Assembly (NCBI GenBank): GCA_029880265.1
Contig: JAOUOT010000010.1
Location: 1 to 64,000, forward strand
Direction of reading: 5' to 3'
DNA: 64,000 nucleotides
From: Spirochaetia bacterium
GTDB taxonomy: Bacteria > Spirochaetota > Leptospiria > Turneriellales > JAOUOS01
The notes under the pieces were generated by a model, which saw only the letters and a program-made list of their open reading frames with translations, was not told the DNA's origin and made no database searches. The translations under genes and the position numbers were made by a program. Below, piece after piece: positions 39,762 to 48,697 of this stretch. Within the stretch, counting starts at the first letter, position 1, and every line of letters begins with the position of its first letter.

Positions 39762-41291
39762 GTGATTGAGAAAAAACCCGTAGTCTGCTTAATCGGCTGC
39801 GGCCGAACGGGCGGTCTTTTAATAGATCGCCTGAAAGATACGTGGCAGCTTACCGTTATCGATAAAAATCCGCTGGAGCTCAAAAAGCTTAAGGCAAAAT
39901 ATTCAGATTCAGATATTTTATTTCACGAAGGCGACGCCGTAAGCTACATTGAGTTAAAAAAAGTCGATATAGAAAAAGCTTATCAAATTATAATAACCGT
40001 CGATAAAGACGCCGTTTCTATTGAAATATTAAAAGTTTTATTAAACCGATTTCAGAAAAAAAATATCATTTGCAGATTAAGCGATTCGAACATTGCGCAT
40101 CAGATGAGAAAAAAGGGCGTTTATGTTATCACCCCTTATGAAACGATGGCCAATATCATCATTAACCAGATGAACTTAGGCGAAGTTGTCGCTTTAAATA
40201 TAGGCAAAGGAGAAGGCGAAATACTTCAAATTGAGCTGACAAAAAGTTCGCCTATCGTAGGCAGGGTTTTGCGGGAACTTCCTCCTAAGAACTGGCTTAT
40301 CGGGGCCATTTATCGTCCAAAAAAGAAATTAAAGTATAAAACTGAAATGCCTTATTTTCAAAAATTTCAAATTTCAAACGAAGACGAACTTATTATTCCT
40401 TCGGGTGATACCGTTCCTAAAGTGGGCGATAAACTTATCTTAATCGGAGATCCGCATATACTTCGCTCTACCGCTCAGTATTTAAAAGCGGGGGCCCCTG
40501 TTTTTCCCGTTCGTCACGGCGAGCTGGTCGTTACATTTTTTCATTCAAAAAAAATTGAATCTGAAGTTTTTAAAGAATATATGTGGCTTTTAGAAAATAT
40601 GGAGCCCGCTCGAATGCTTTATTTTTATAACCATGATTCGATAAGCGATTTTATTAAGAATATAAAGCTGCCAAAAAACTGGGACGATAAAACCGAAGCC
40701 AGAAAAGAAGCTTATAAAATACCTCTGAGAAAAAATCTCGATTATATCAAAAATCTGGTTAAAACAGAAAGAATAGGCCTGATAATATATCCGGAACCAT
40801 CGGGATGGTTTGAAAAAAGAATTCACAGATATTATTTATTTTCATCTCTTAAGAAAGTACTGCGCAAAAATTCAATTCCGCTTTGGATCATTCGAAATAA
40901 GGCCCCTATAAAAAAAGTAACTTTAATGGTCGCTCCTCATGAAGGTACTCTTGAAGCGGCAGAGCTGGCTATTGACGCAGCCATGAAATTTAAACTTGAA
41001 TTTCGAGCGGTTCAGGTAAATCCGCCGGGCTTGATAGCCGGTAATTTACAGCTTGAAAGCGCTAAGAAAATGATGCAGTCGGTCTATGAAGTCGCGATTA
41101 TGTACGGGTTATCGGTTCAAGAAAACGTATTTACGGGAAACCCCGTAAAAGAAATTATTAAATGGGTGTCAAAAGACGAACTTTTGGTTTTATCTCTTCC
41201 TAAAGACAGCAAAAGCGGCGTGATGATACCGAACAGCGCTAAACTTTTAGCGAAAAAATTCCCCGGAAGTCTTTTAATCTTAGCCACGTAA
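39762..41291 (+). CDS. TrkA-N/TrkA-C regulator with C-terminal USP-like domain
   Basis: VVCLIGCGRTGGLLIDRL; TrkA-C segment SSPIVGRVLRELP...DELIIPSGDTVPKVGDKLILIG; C-term VTLMVAPHEGTLEAAELAIDAAMKF; GTG start. Confidence 0.85.
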   Translation: MIEKKPVVCLIGCGRTGGLLIDRLKDTWQLTVIDKNPLELKKLKAKYSDSDILFHEGDAVSYIELKKVDIEKAYQIIITVDKDAVSIEILKVLLNRFQKKNIICRLSDSNIAHQMRKKGVYVITPYETMANIIINQMNLGEVVALNIGKGEGEILQIELTKSSPIVGRVLRELPPKNWLIGAIYRPKKKLKYKTEMPYFQKFQISNEDELIIPSGDTVPKVGDKLILIGDPHILRSTAQYLKAGAPVFPVRHGELVVTFFHSKKIESEVFKEYMWLLENMEPARMLYFYNHDSISDFIKNIKLPKNWDDKTEARKEAYKIPLRKNLDYIKNLVKTERIGLIIYPEPSGWFEKRIHRYYLFSSLKKVLRKNSIPLWIIRNKAPIKKVTLMVAPHEGTLEAAELAIDAAMKFKLEFRAVQVNPPGLIAGNLQLESAKKMMQSVYEVAIMYGLSVQENVFTGNPVKEIIKWVSKDELLVLSLPKDSKSGVMIPNSAKLLAKKFPGSLLILAT

Positions 41292-41301
41292 AATTTAAAC
41301 T

Positions 41302-42525
41302 ATGAAAGAGTTTGCCTTATATCTTTTTATCTTCAGTGTAGGCGCGTTTGTAATTCCTATTCTCAGTCGTTTTATAAGAATTCCCATCTTAGTCGGAGAA
41401 ATTATATACGGAATGCTTTTAAGATTGTTTTTATATGAACAAAACATTGATTTTAGCCTTATTAATTTTCTCTCAGATATGGGTTTTATTTTTATTATGT
41501 TTTTAGCCGGCTTAGAAATTAACTTTGATAACTTAAAATTAAAGCAGATGTTTAAATCAGGTTCGATGGTTTTGATATATTACGTCGCAGCCGTTTTGAT
41601 TTTTGCGTTTTTTTTCGAATCAAAAAAAATCTTTATTTTAATTTTACTGACAGCGTCTTCGGTGGGCATTATTTTTTTGGGCTTAAAATCAAATAAAACC
41701 GAAAGCGATTCTCTGGGCCAAACTCTAATATGGACAGGCACCTTAGGAGAGCTTTTAAGCATTGTTCTTCTTATGATATTTGAGCTGTATCATTTTCATG
41801 AAAATTCGTTATCGTTAGATTTTGCTCTCGATATTTCGGGTATTATATTGCTTCTTATTGGCGCTTATGTTCTAATAAGGCTGGTACTTCTTTTCTTATG
41901 GTGGTTTCCTGAGTCTGTAGAGCTCTTAGAAGAATCGGGCGACGTTTCTGAGCTGGGCGTAAGGTTGTCTTTTCTGGTTTTATTAACAATGGTCGCTCTG
42001 TCGGCTTATTTTAATCTTGAATTTATCATCGGAGCGTTTTTAGGCGGCATGATGCTTTCTTTTGTTTTTAGAGATAAAAAAATTCTGGAACAAAAGCTGT
42101 CTTCAATAGGCTACGGGTTTTTTATTCCTTTCTTTTTTATGAAACTGGGCTGGGATTTCAATCTTGATATAAATAATCTATCTAAAGTCTTTCTGTTGGC
42201 CTTTCAAATGTATTTTTATATTTTCTTAACCCGATTTGCCGCTTCTGTGATACTAATTCGCGATTATCCCGAGTTTAGTTTAATCGATAAATTTAGAACG
42301 GCGTTAGCGGGATCATTTTTATTGGCGGCGCCTTTAACCATTCTAGTGGCCTCGGCCCAATTGGGTTTTAAAATCGAAGAGATAGACGAAATAACATATA
42401 AATCGTTTATTCTTTGTTCCATGATAGGCGGATTTTTGGGTCCTTTGGGATATTCTTTTTTCTACCCCAAAGATTCTTATTTTCGTTTAAAAAGAGCGCG
42501 AAACAAATCGACAATTCTGTCTTGA
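41302..42525 (+). CDS. CPA2-family cation:proton antiporter (KefB-like)
   Basis: FIRIPILVGEIIYGMLL, MGFIFIMFLAGLEINF, multiple TM segments. Confidence 0.9.
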   Translation: MKEFALYLFIFSVGAFVIPILSRFIRIPILVGEIIYGMLLRLFLYEQNIDFSLINFLSDMGFIFIMFLAGLEINFDNLKLKQMFKSGSMVLIYYVAAVLIFAFFFESKKIFILILLTASSVGIIFLGLKSNKTESDSLGQTLIWTGTLGELLSIVLLMIFELYHFHENSLSLDFALDISGIILLLIGAYVLIRLVLLFLWWFPESVELLEESGDVSELGVRLSFLVLLTMVALSAYFNLEFIIGAFLGGMMLSFVFRDKKILEQKLSSIGYGFFIPFFFMKLGWDFNLDINNLSKVFLLAFQMYFYIFLTRFAASVILIRDYPEFSLIDKFRTALAGSFLLAAPLTILVASAQLGFKIEEIDEITYKSFILCSMIGGFLGPLGYSFFYPKDSYFRLKRARNKSTILS

Positions 42526-42653
42526 TGGCGAATATTGCGCGGTTCAAGGTATAGAATTTTATTTTTAATTAATGTTTCTTTTGACGGTAATTTCTTGCCG
42601 TCAAAAATAGAATTATTCTTACCGTTTTCTTCTTCTTTCATATCGCCGCGGGT

Positions 42654-42796
42654 CTGTGTAATAAGTCGTATTTCGATACATTTTCCGCCGTTCATCGAGT
42701 GAAAATTGCCGAAAATAAGGCATTTTTCGTATCGTAAGCAAGGCTTGTCGAAGGCTTATGAGGCGGAAAACACTCAATAACCGACTTATTACACAG
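42654..42796. repeat. MITE-like element with 15-bp perfect terminal inverted repeats
   Basis: CTGTGTAATAAGTCG (42654-42668) / CGACTTATTACACAG (42782-42796); subterminal TTTTCCGCC / GGCGGAAAA. Confidence 0.65.
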
Positions 42797-43020
42797 CGCC
42801 AATATTAATATCGGACGCGCAATATTTGAAACTTAAAGGGTTGCCCTGATTTCTGGTTCACTTTATAGGGGTCCAATCGGGCGATTTGCCTGTTAAAGCG
42901 CAAGAACGCCCTTAGATTGACTGCATCGCCAGGCGTTACAACGCGCTTATTTACGCAAAATGATTGTGGAAAACCAAAAAAAAGAATTGAAATTTTTGCT
43001 AAGTTTTCCAATGTGACATA

Positions 43021-46000
43021 ATGCTTGAATTTATCCTTCCGTTTTTTGGTTCTGTAAGCGTATTTTTGCTTTTAAGAAGACTTGATAAATCAAATTTAAA
43101 TTTAAGAAAGCTTAAAACAATCATTGAAAGAGAGCAGAAAGAAATAATTGAGATAGCGTTAAAGAAAAAAGAAGAGTTAAAAGACGCTACCACCGATTTT
43201 GATCTTATACAGGTAAATTCGGCAAAGTATCTTGAAAAAATCAAGGGCGAGCTTGAAACCGCAAAACATTCCATAACCGAAGTCGAACATCGTCGCCTTG
43301 AGCTTATCGGCATGGGCAAAGATTTGCAAATTCTTGAAGAAACCACTATATCTGTAAAAGAACAGTTAAAATTTATAAACGATTCTCTTGATAGAGTAGA
43401 CAGTCACCATAAAAAGGTTAAATGGCTTGAAGAACATATAAAGGCGATTGACGACGACGCGACAAGAATGGTTCAAATATTTCAAAGTTCGCTAAAAGAA
43501 AAATCTGACGAGATGAGCGAGTTTCTCGAAAAGAAAGTCGAAAAGATGAGTCTTGAAACTATCGAATATCAAAAAGAATTAAGAGAAGCGGTTATTGAAA
43601 AGCAGGAAGATTTATCTAAAAAGATTTCGGCCGATTATAAAGACCTTGAAGTTGTTCTTAAAAAAAGCGCGAAACAGCTTACCGACGAACTTGAAAAACG
43701 CATTGATACATATTTTTCTCAAATAAACGAAATGAGTTCGCGCATCGAGGTAAACGAAGAAATCATTCAAAATAGAATTCCCTCAATGGTTGAAGATATC
43801 AAAAATTCTCTAAAGACAGACCTGTCGACCGAAGAAGAAAAGCTTGAAGCCGTAAAAATTGAAATGGAACGGCTTGAAGAAAATTTAATCAAGAAGCTAA
43901 ACGCCTTTAAAATTGAAATGGAATCTCACAGGGCGGCTTTGTTTGGCGACGTCTCTGAAGAAGCCGAGAATATTCGAAATCAAATTCAAAATCTTGATTT
44001 AGAGGCTCTCGCGAAAAAAGACGAACTGATAAAGGCGACCAGGGCCGAAGCGAAAAAAGTCGAAGGCTATATTTATAAACTTGAAGAATTTTATCAAAAA
44101 GCAGGCGAGGGTTTATTTAATACCGCCAAAAAGAAAGAAGATGAAATCGAAAAAAAGACAATGGCTTTTGAAGAAAAAAGCTCCGAAGCGTTGTCTGATA
44201 TTTATGAAATGAAAAAAGAGATTTTTTCACAGGTTAAAAGTACCGTTGAAGAAACCCTGCAGGAAATTGAAGCAAGGGCGGGCAAAATTTTAGACGTTAA
44301 CTTTGATTCGGTTGAAAACAGGGCCGAAGAATTAAAAACTCAAATCGGTAAAAATATTTCTGAACTCGAAAATGTCGTGAAAAACTCAATTGTAGAAATT
44401 GAGAAACGCTCAAATGAAATCTTGAAAAATAATTTCGCCGATGTATCGGGCGAAGCCGAAAAACTTCGGCTTGAAATGCATAAAAATACTCAAGAGATTG
44501 AAGAGGCTGTCGGCGAAGCCTTATCTCATATTGAAAATAAAACAATGCAGATGTTAAAAGAAAACGGCGGCGATTTTCAAAAAGAAATAGAAACGGCTCG
44601 AGATGAACTAAAGCATAATATCGCAGCGTTTGAAAATATGCTTGAAGAAGCTCTTATTCATATTGATGAAAAAGCCGAAAGTCTTATTAAAGATAATAAC
44701 GATAAGTTTTTCAAAGAAATAGACAGGGCCAAACTTGAGATTGCAAACAGCTTATCTGCAGTTGAAGAATTGGTCGAGAATGCGTCTTCTGAAATTCAAA
44801 ATAAAACAAAAGAAATAATTTCTGAAAATATAGAAGTCATAACGGCTGAAAAAGACAGCTTTTCAATAAATGCGAAAGAGATTTCTCTTTTAATAGAAAA
44901 TTCTCTTGAAGAGGCTATAGCAAGCATTAAAGAAAAATCAGAACAATTGGCCCAAGCAAGCTACCATTCTTTTTTTGAAAAAGCCGAAAAGCTTCAGCAT
45001 GATATAAGAAAAGATCTCTTGCAGATAAATGAGTCTCTTGAAAACGCGTTGCGTCAAATTGAAGAGAAAACTCAGTCGGCTGTGTCGTTTAATATCGAGA
45101 ATATTGCAAAAGAAATTGAACAGCTGCAGGCCGAGGCCAGCGAAAACATTTCTATGATTGATAACGCGTTAAACGAGGCTATGGCTAAGATTGAAGAAAA
45201 ATCGAACGACTTTTTATCAATAAGCAAAAATGACGTTATTAAAGAAATTGAACAATTAAAAGTATTATCTAAAGAAAACGTTTCTTCTATTGAAGAAACG
45301 TTTCAAAAAGCAATTGCGGCAATTGAAGAAAAATCGGCTCAAGTAACAGAACTGCAATCAAAAGATATTAATTCTGAAGCCGAAAAAGCAAAATTAGAAA
45401 TAGAAGAGCAGGCCGCTTTATTTAGCGAAGAAATAAACAAAAATATTCATGAAATAAGCGATAAGTCTTCAGAATTATTTGAACAGCATAAGGCCGATTT
45501 TGATAAAAATACCCTACAGTTGTCTTCTGAATATGAAATTATAAAATCGCAATTTGAAGAAATTCATAAAAATTTAATTGATAAGTATACGGCAATAGAA
45601 GAAAAAATTCATCTTTTAAATTCAGAGTCAGAAACACATTTCTCTGAATATCTAAAAAAACTACAAGAAGCGCAAGAGTTAAGCGCCGGCGAGTTTGCCC
45701 GACAGCATGACGATTTTATAAAAAAAGTAGATATTATAACCGACGAAATAAGCCTGAAATTAGAATCTATTAATGAAATAGAAGAGGGCGTCAAGAATAC
45801 ATGCGAACAGTATTTGTCAAAAGTCAATGAATCGGCGAAAGACGCATTGTCTGACATTTCAAATTACGCCGAAGACTTTAAGCAAACAGCTCTGCAAATA
45901 AACGACGAACTTCTTGAACTGCTTGAAAAAAATCAAGAAGCCGAACCTTCTCTTAAACAGCATTTTGATAATTTATTAAACGAGCTTCTCGCGACCCAAG

Positions 46001-48645
46001 GGGCGGCAAAAGAAGAAATTAATTTAATGATAGAAAACCTAACCTCATCGGGCAGCGGTATAAAAAACGAAATTATTGAATACGCTCAAAATGCAAGGGC
46101 GTTTGAAGAAACCTTAAAGAATAATTTTGACGAATATCTAGATGATATTAAAGAAGCCGAGGCTGCGGCTAAAGAAAATATCGGCAAGAATGTTGTTGAA
46201 TTTGATAATTTTGTCGCAGAGGCTAAAAACGAGATATTGTCGAATGTAACGCAGGCAGATGACCGGTTCAATGACCTTGATAACCGTATTGGGTCATATG
46301 CGCAAAATATCAGAGATTTTGAGAAAGAAGCCGAGACTGTTTTTAGCGATTCAAGAAAACAATTTGAAGTTATGGCAAAGGGCGTTATCGAAAATATAAA
46401 TTCGCATCTTCAAAAACTTGAATCTTCAGAAGATATTCTTGATAAAAAACTCCATGAATATTCCGTTCTTTTAAAAAACTCAGAAAAGATATCGCGCGAA
46501 GATCTTAAAAAGCATTCTGACGAATTGATGAAAATATCTTCTAACATAATGTCAGAATTTAACGCAAGCTTTAATAAGTTTGAAGGTTTCGAAAAACAAT
46601 TTAACGGACAATACGAAGAGTATCTCGCAAAACTAGAGGCCTCTGAAAAAAATTCTAAAAATGAAATAAATAAACAAATAAAAACGCTTGAAGATCGCCT
46701 GCTTAAGGCAGATAAATTTGAAGAAAATCTGCAAGAAAAGCTGGATGATTTTGGGGTGCAGGTTGAAGAATCGACAAAAGACGCTAAAAAACAATTTGAT
46801 AAGTATCTGTTTGAATTGAAAACTTCATCACAGGCGTATAAAGAAGAGTTTGAAAATGAACTTAACGAACAATATTTGAAAATCTCTGAACAAATAGCGG
46901 CTCTAGAAGACGATATGAAAGATATTCATGAGAAATCAGGTTTAGATTTTGGCAAGAAAGTTCAAGACGTTTATTCTAAAATACAGCTTGTCGAGAAAAA
47001 TCTTTTACAGTCTCAAGAAATGCTGGTTAAGAAATGGGATGAAGACGCCGGAGTCGTTCTTAAAAGAATTGAAGAAAAAGAAGCTCTTTTTGAGCAAAGC
47101 GCCGAAAAATGGCAGACAAAACTCGAGACAAACTTTCAATCGGTTCGCGAAGATATACATAAGAAATATATTGAATTAGAGAAAAAAGGCTCTGAAATAT
47201 CTTCAGGCATTGAAAATCAGATTGAAAATGAAATTCTGCGCATAAAAGAGATGTCTGAAGAAAAGCGAAAAGAAAATGAAGAAAGTATGGCCGTTTCTGT
47301 AAACGCATTTAAAGATAAAATTATTCAAAAAGAAAATCAGGTACTCGAAGATTTAAACCAATTTTCGGGTAAAATTCAAGCATTTAAAACAGAATTTGAA
47401 AGCGGAAATTCTAAGTTAATACAGATCATTGAAGACGAGAAAAAGAAAAAAGTAATTGAAATTCAAAGCATTGCCGAAAAACAGCTGAATCTTTTCAGCG
47501 AAGAAATGGATACCATTGCGTCTTCATATTTAAGCGATTTTAGCGAGAAGTCAAAAGAAAATCTCGAAAATATATCGTCGATTCAAGAAGAATTAGAAAG
47601 TTCTCTGGCCGAATTCAGAGAAAAACAGCAAGATGTAATGTCGTCTATTGTAGACGAAACTGAAAAAACCGGAGATGAAATTCAGTTTCTGCAAGATATG
47701 CTTAAAGAACTGAAGCAAGAAACAAAAATCGCTCAAAAAGCGCAGGCAAGCGCTTCTGAGATAAGAAAACTTATCTCAGAATTTGACCAAAAGTTAAAAC
47801 TTGTAAAAGAGAAAAATACAAGTTTAGACGAAATATTCGCCAAGGTTGAAAGCATGAAAGATCTAAGGGTGCGCCTAGATTCTGAGCTAGCCGTGATTTC
47901 TCAAAAAAGAGATAAGGTCGACAAATTAGAAGAACAGCTTCAGTTAATATTAAATTTAAGAGATGAAATTGAAGAAAAAGGCGAAAGTTTAGAGCGCATA
48001 AACGAGAAAGTAAACGAAATAAGTTCCGTATATAAAAACTTATCGACAGAGAAAGAGAATCTTGACGAAGTATTAAATGAATTTATGAACCAGCATAAAC
48101 TTGTCGAAAAAGCGATTGAATCTATCGGCTCTCAAAATAAAGGCATCGAAAACCTGCAGGAACAATTTGCCCATCTATCGGGGCTGCTTGAAAAACTAGA
48201 CAATAAGACTTCTGTTATGAACGGCGAAGTTGAAGAGCTTTCAGAGCAAATGAGCGCGTTAAAAAAACACGAAAGCGAAATAGAAGACGTCAAGAAGAAA
48301 TTTCTTGAAATTGAAGATTTAATAGAAGACGTTGATAAGCGAAAGCAGCAGATAGATATACTAAAGAAAAGATTCGACGAGTTAAGATTAGAGATGACCT
48401 CAAGCGTTGAGGCTATTGAAATGATAGAACAAAACGCCGAATCTAAAGTTAAAAAAATGTCAGAATTTATTTCGGCTGTCGACGAAAAGTTATCTTCGCC
48501 TAAGATTGTCAAAGATTTTGGGGTAGGCGATAAAAAAGAAGTCGTATTAAGATTGGGCAAAATGGGCTGGACAGTAGACGAGATTGCCGATAAAATCAAT
48601 ATCGACAAAGGCACAATTGAAACAATCATTTCGACTTTTGATTAA
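43021..48645 (+). CDS. Giant coiled-coil protein (SpiroCoco-like) with N-terminal hydrophobic segment and C-terminal HTH-like tail
   Basis: 1874 aa, near-continuous Glu/Lys-rich heptads; N-term LEFILPFFGSVSVFLLLRRL; C-term EVVLRLGKMGWTVDEIADKINIDKGTIETIISTFD. Confidence 0.9.
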   Translation: MLEFILPFFGSVSVFLLLRRLDKSNLNLRKLKTIIEREQKEIIEIALKKKEELKDATTDFDLIQVNSAKYLEKIKGELETAKHSITEVEHRRLELIGMGKDLQILEETTISVKEQLKFINDSLDRVDSHHKKVKWLEEHIKAIDDDATRMVQIFQSSLKEKSDEMSEFLEKKVEKMSLETIEYQKELREAVIEKQEDLSKKISADYKDLEVVLKKSAKQLTDELEKRIDTYFSQINEMSSRIEVNEEIIQNRIPSMVEDIKNSLKTDLSTEEEKLEAVKIEMERLEENLIKKLNAFKIEMESHRAALFGDVSEEAENIRNQIQNLDLEALAKKDELIKATRAEAKKVEGYIYKLEEFYQKAGEGLFNTAKKKEDEIEKKTMAFEEKSSEALSDIYEMKKEIFSQVKSTVEETLQEIEARAGKILDVNFDSVENRAEELKTQIGKNISELENVVKNSIVEIEKRSNEILKNNFADVSGEAEKLRLEMHKNTQEIEEAVGEALSHIENKTMQMLKENGGDFQKEIETARDELKHNIAAFENMLEEALIHIDEKAESLIKDNNDKFFKEIDRAKLEIANSLSAVEELVENASSEIQNKTKEIISENIEVITAEKDSFSINAKEISLLIENSLEEAIASIKEKSEQLAQASYHSFFEKAEKLQHDIRKDLLQINESLENALRQIEEKTQSAVSFNIENIAKEIEQLQAEASENISMIDNALNEAMAKIEEKSNDFLSISKNDVIKEIEQLKVLSKENVSSIEETFQKAIAAIEEKSAQVTELQSKDINSEAEKAKLEIEEQAALFSEEINKNIHEISDKSSELFEQHKADFDKNTLQLSSEYEIIKSQFEEIHKNLIDKYTAIEEKIHLLNSESETHFSEYLKKLQEAQELSAGEFARQHDDFIKKVDIITDEISLKLESINEIEEGVKNTCEQYLSKVNESAKDALSDISNYAEDFKQTALQINDELLELLEKNQEAEPSLKQHFDNLLNELLATQGAAKEEINLMIENLTSSGSGIKNEIIEYAQNARAFEETLKNNFDEYLDDIKEAEAAAKENIGKNVVEFDNFVAEAKNEILSNVTQADDRFNDLDNRIGSYAQNIRDFEKEAETVFSDSRKQFEVMAKGVIENINSHLQKLESSEDILDKKLHEYSVLLKNSEKISREDLKKHSDELMKISSNIMSEFNASFNKFEGFEKQFNGQYEEYLAKLEASEKNSKNEINKQIKTLEDRLLKADKFEENLQEKLDDFGVQVEESTKDAKKQFDKYLFELKTSSQAYKEEFENELNEQYLKISEQIAALEDDMKDIHEKSGLDFGKKVQDVYSKIQLVEKNLLQSQEMLVKKWDEDAGVVLKRIEEKEALFEQSAEKWQTKLETNFQSVREDIHKKYIELEKKGSEISSGIENQIENEILRIKEMSEEKRKENEESMAVSVNAFKDKIIQKENQVLEDLNQFSGKIQAFKTEFESGNSKLIQIIEDEKKKKVIEIQSIAEKQLNLFSEEMDTIASSYLSDFSEKSKENLENISSIQEELESSLAEFREKQQDVMSSIVDETEKTGDEIQFLQDMLKELKQETKIAQKAQASASEIRKLISEFDQKLKLVKEKNTSLDEIFAKVESMKDLRVRLDSELAVISQKRDKVDKLEEQLQLILNLRDEIEEKGESLERINEKVNEISSVYKNLSTEKENLDEVLNEFMNQHKLVEKAIESIGSQNKGIENLQEQFAHLSGLLEKLDNKTSVMNGEVEELSEQMSALKKHESEIEDVKKKFLEIEDLIEDVDKRKQQIDILKKRFDELRLEMTSSVEAIEMIEQNAESKVKKMSEFISAVDEKLSSPKIVKDFGVGDKKEVVLRLGKMGWTVDEIADKINIDKGTIETIISTFD

Positions 48646-48697
48646 AACTGTCCGTTTTGTTATAAAAATCTTTTGATTTTTTTGTTTATTTTTACCA

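Noticed and set aside
42477-43011. Minus-strand ORFs 42477..42695 and 42805..43011 as genes or as one gene interrupted by the MITE
   Set aside because: No recognisable family, one overlaps the antiporter 3' end and the element itself; evidence too weak to call an interrupted gene.
48132-48629. 165-aa minus-strand ORF rich in Ser/Ile
   Set aside because: Shadow ORF opposite the coiled-coil gene caused by biased codon usage.
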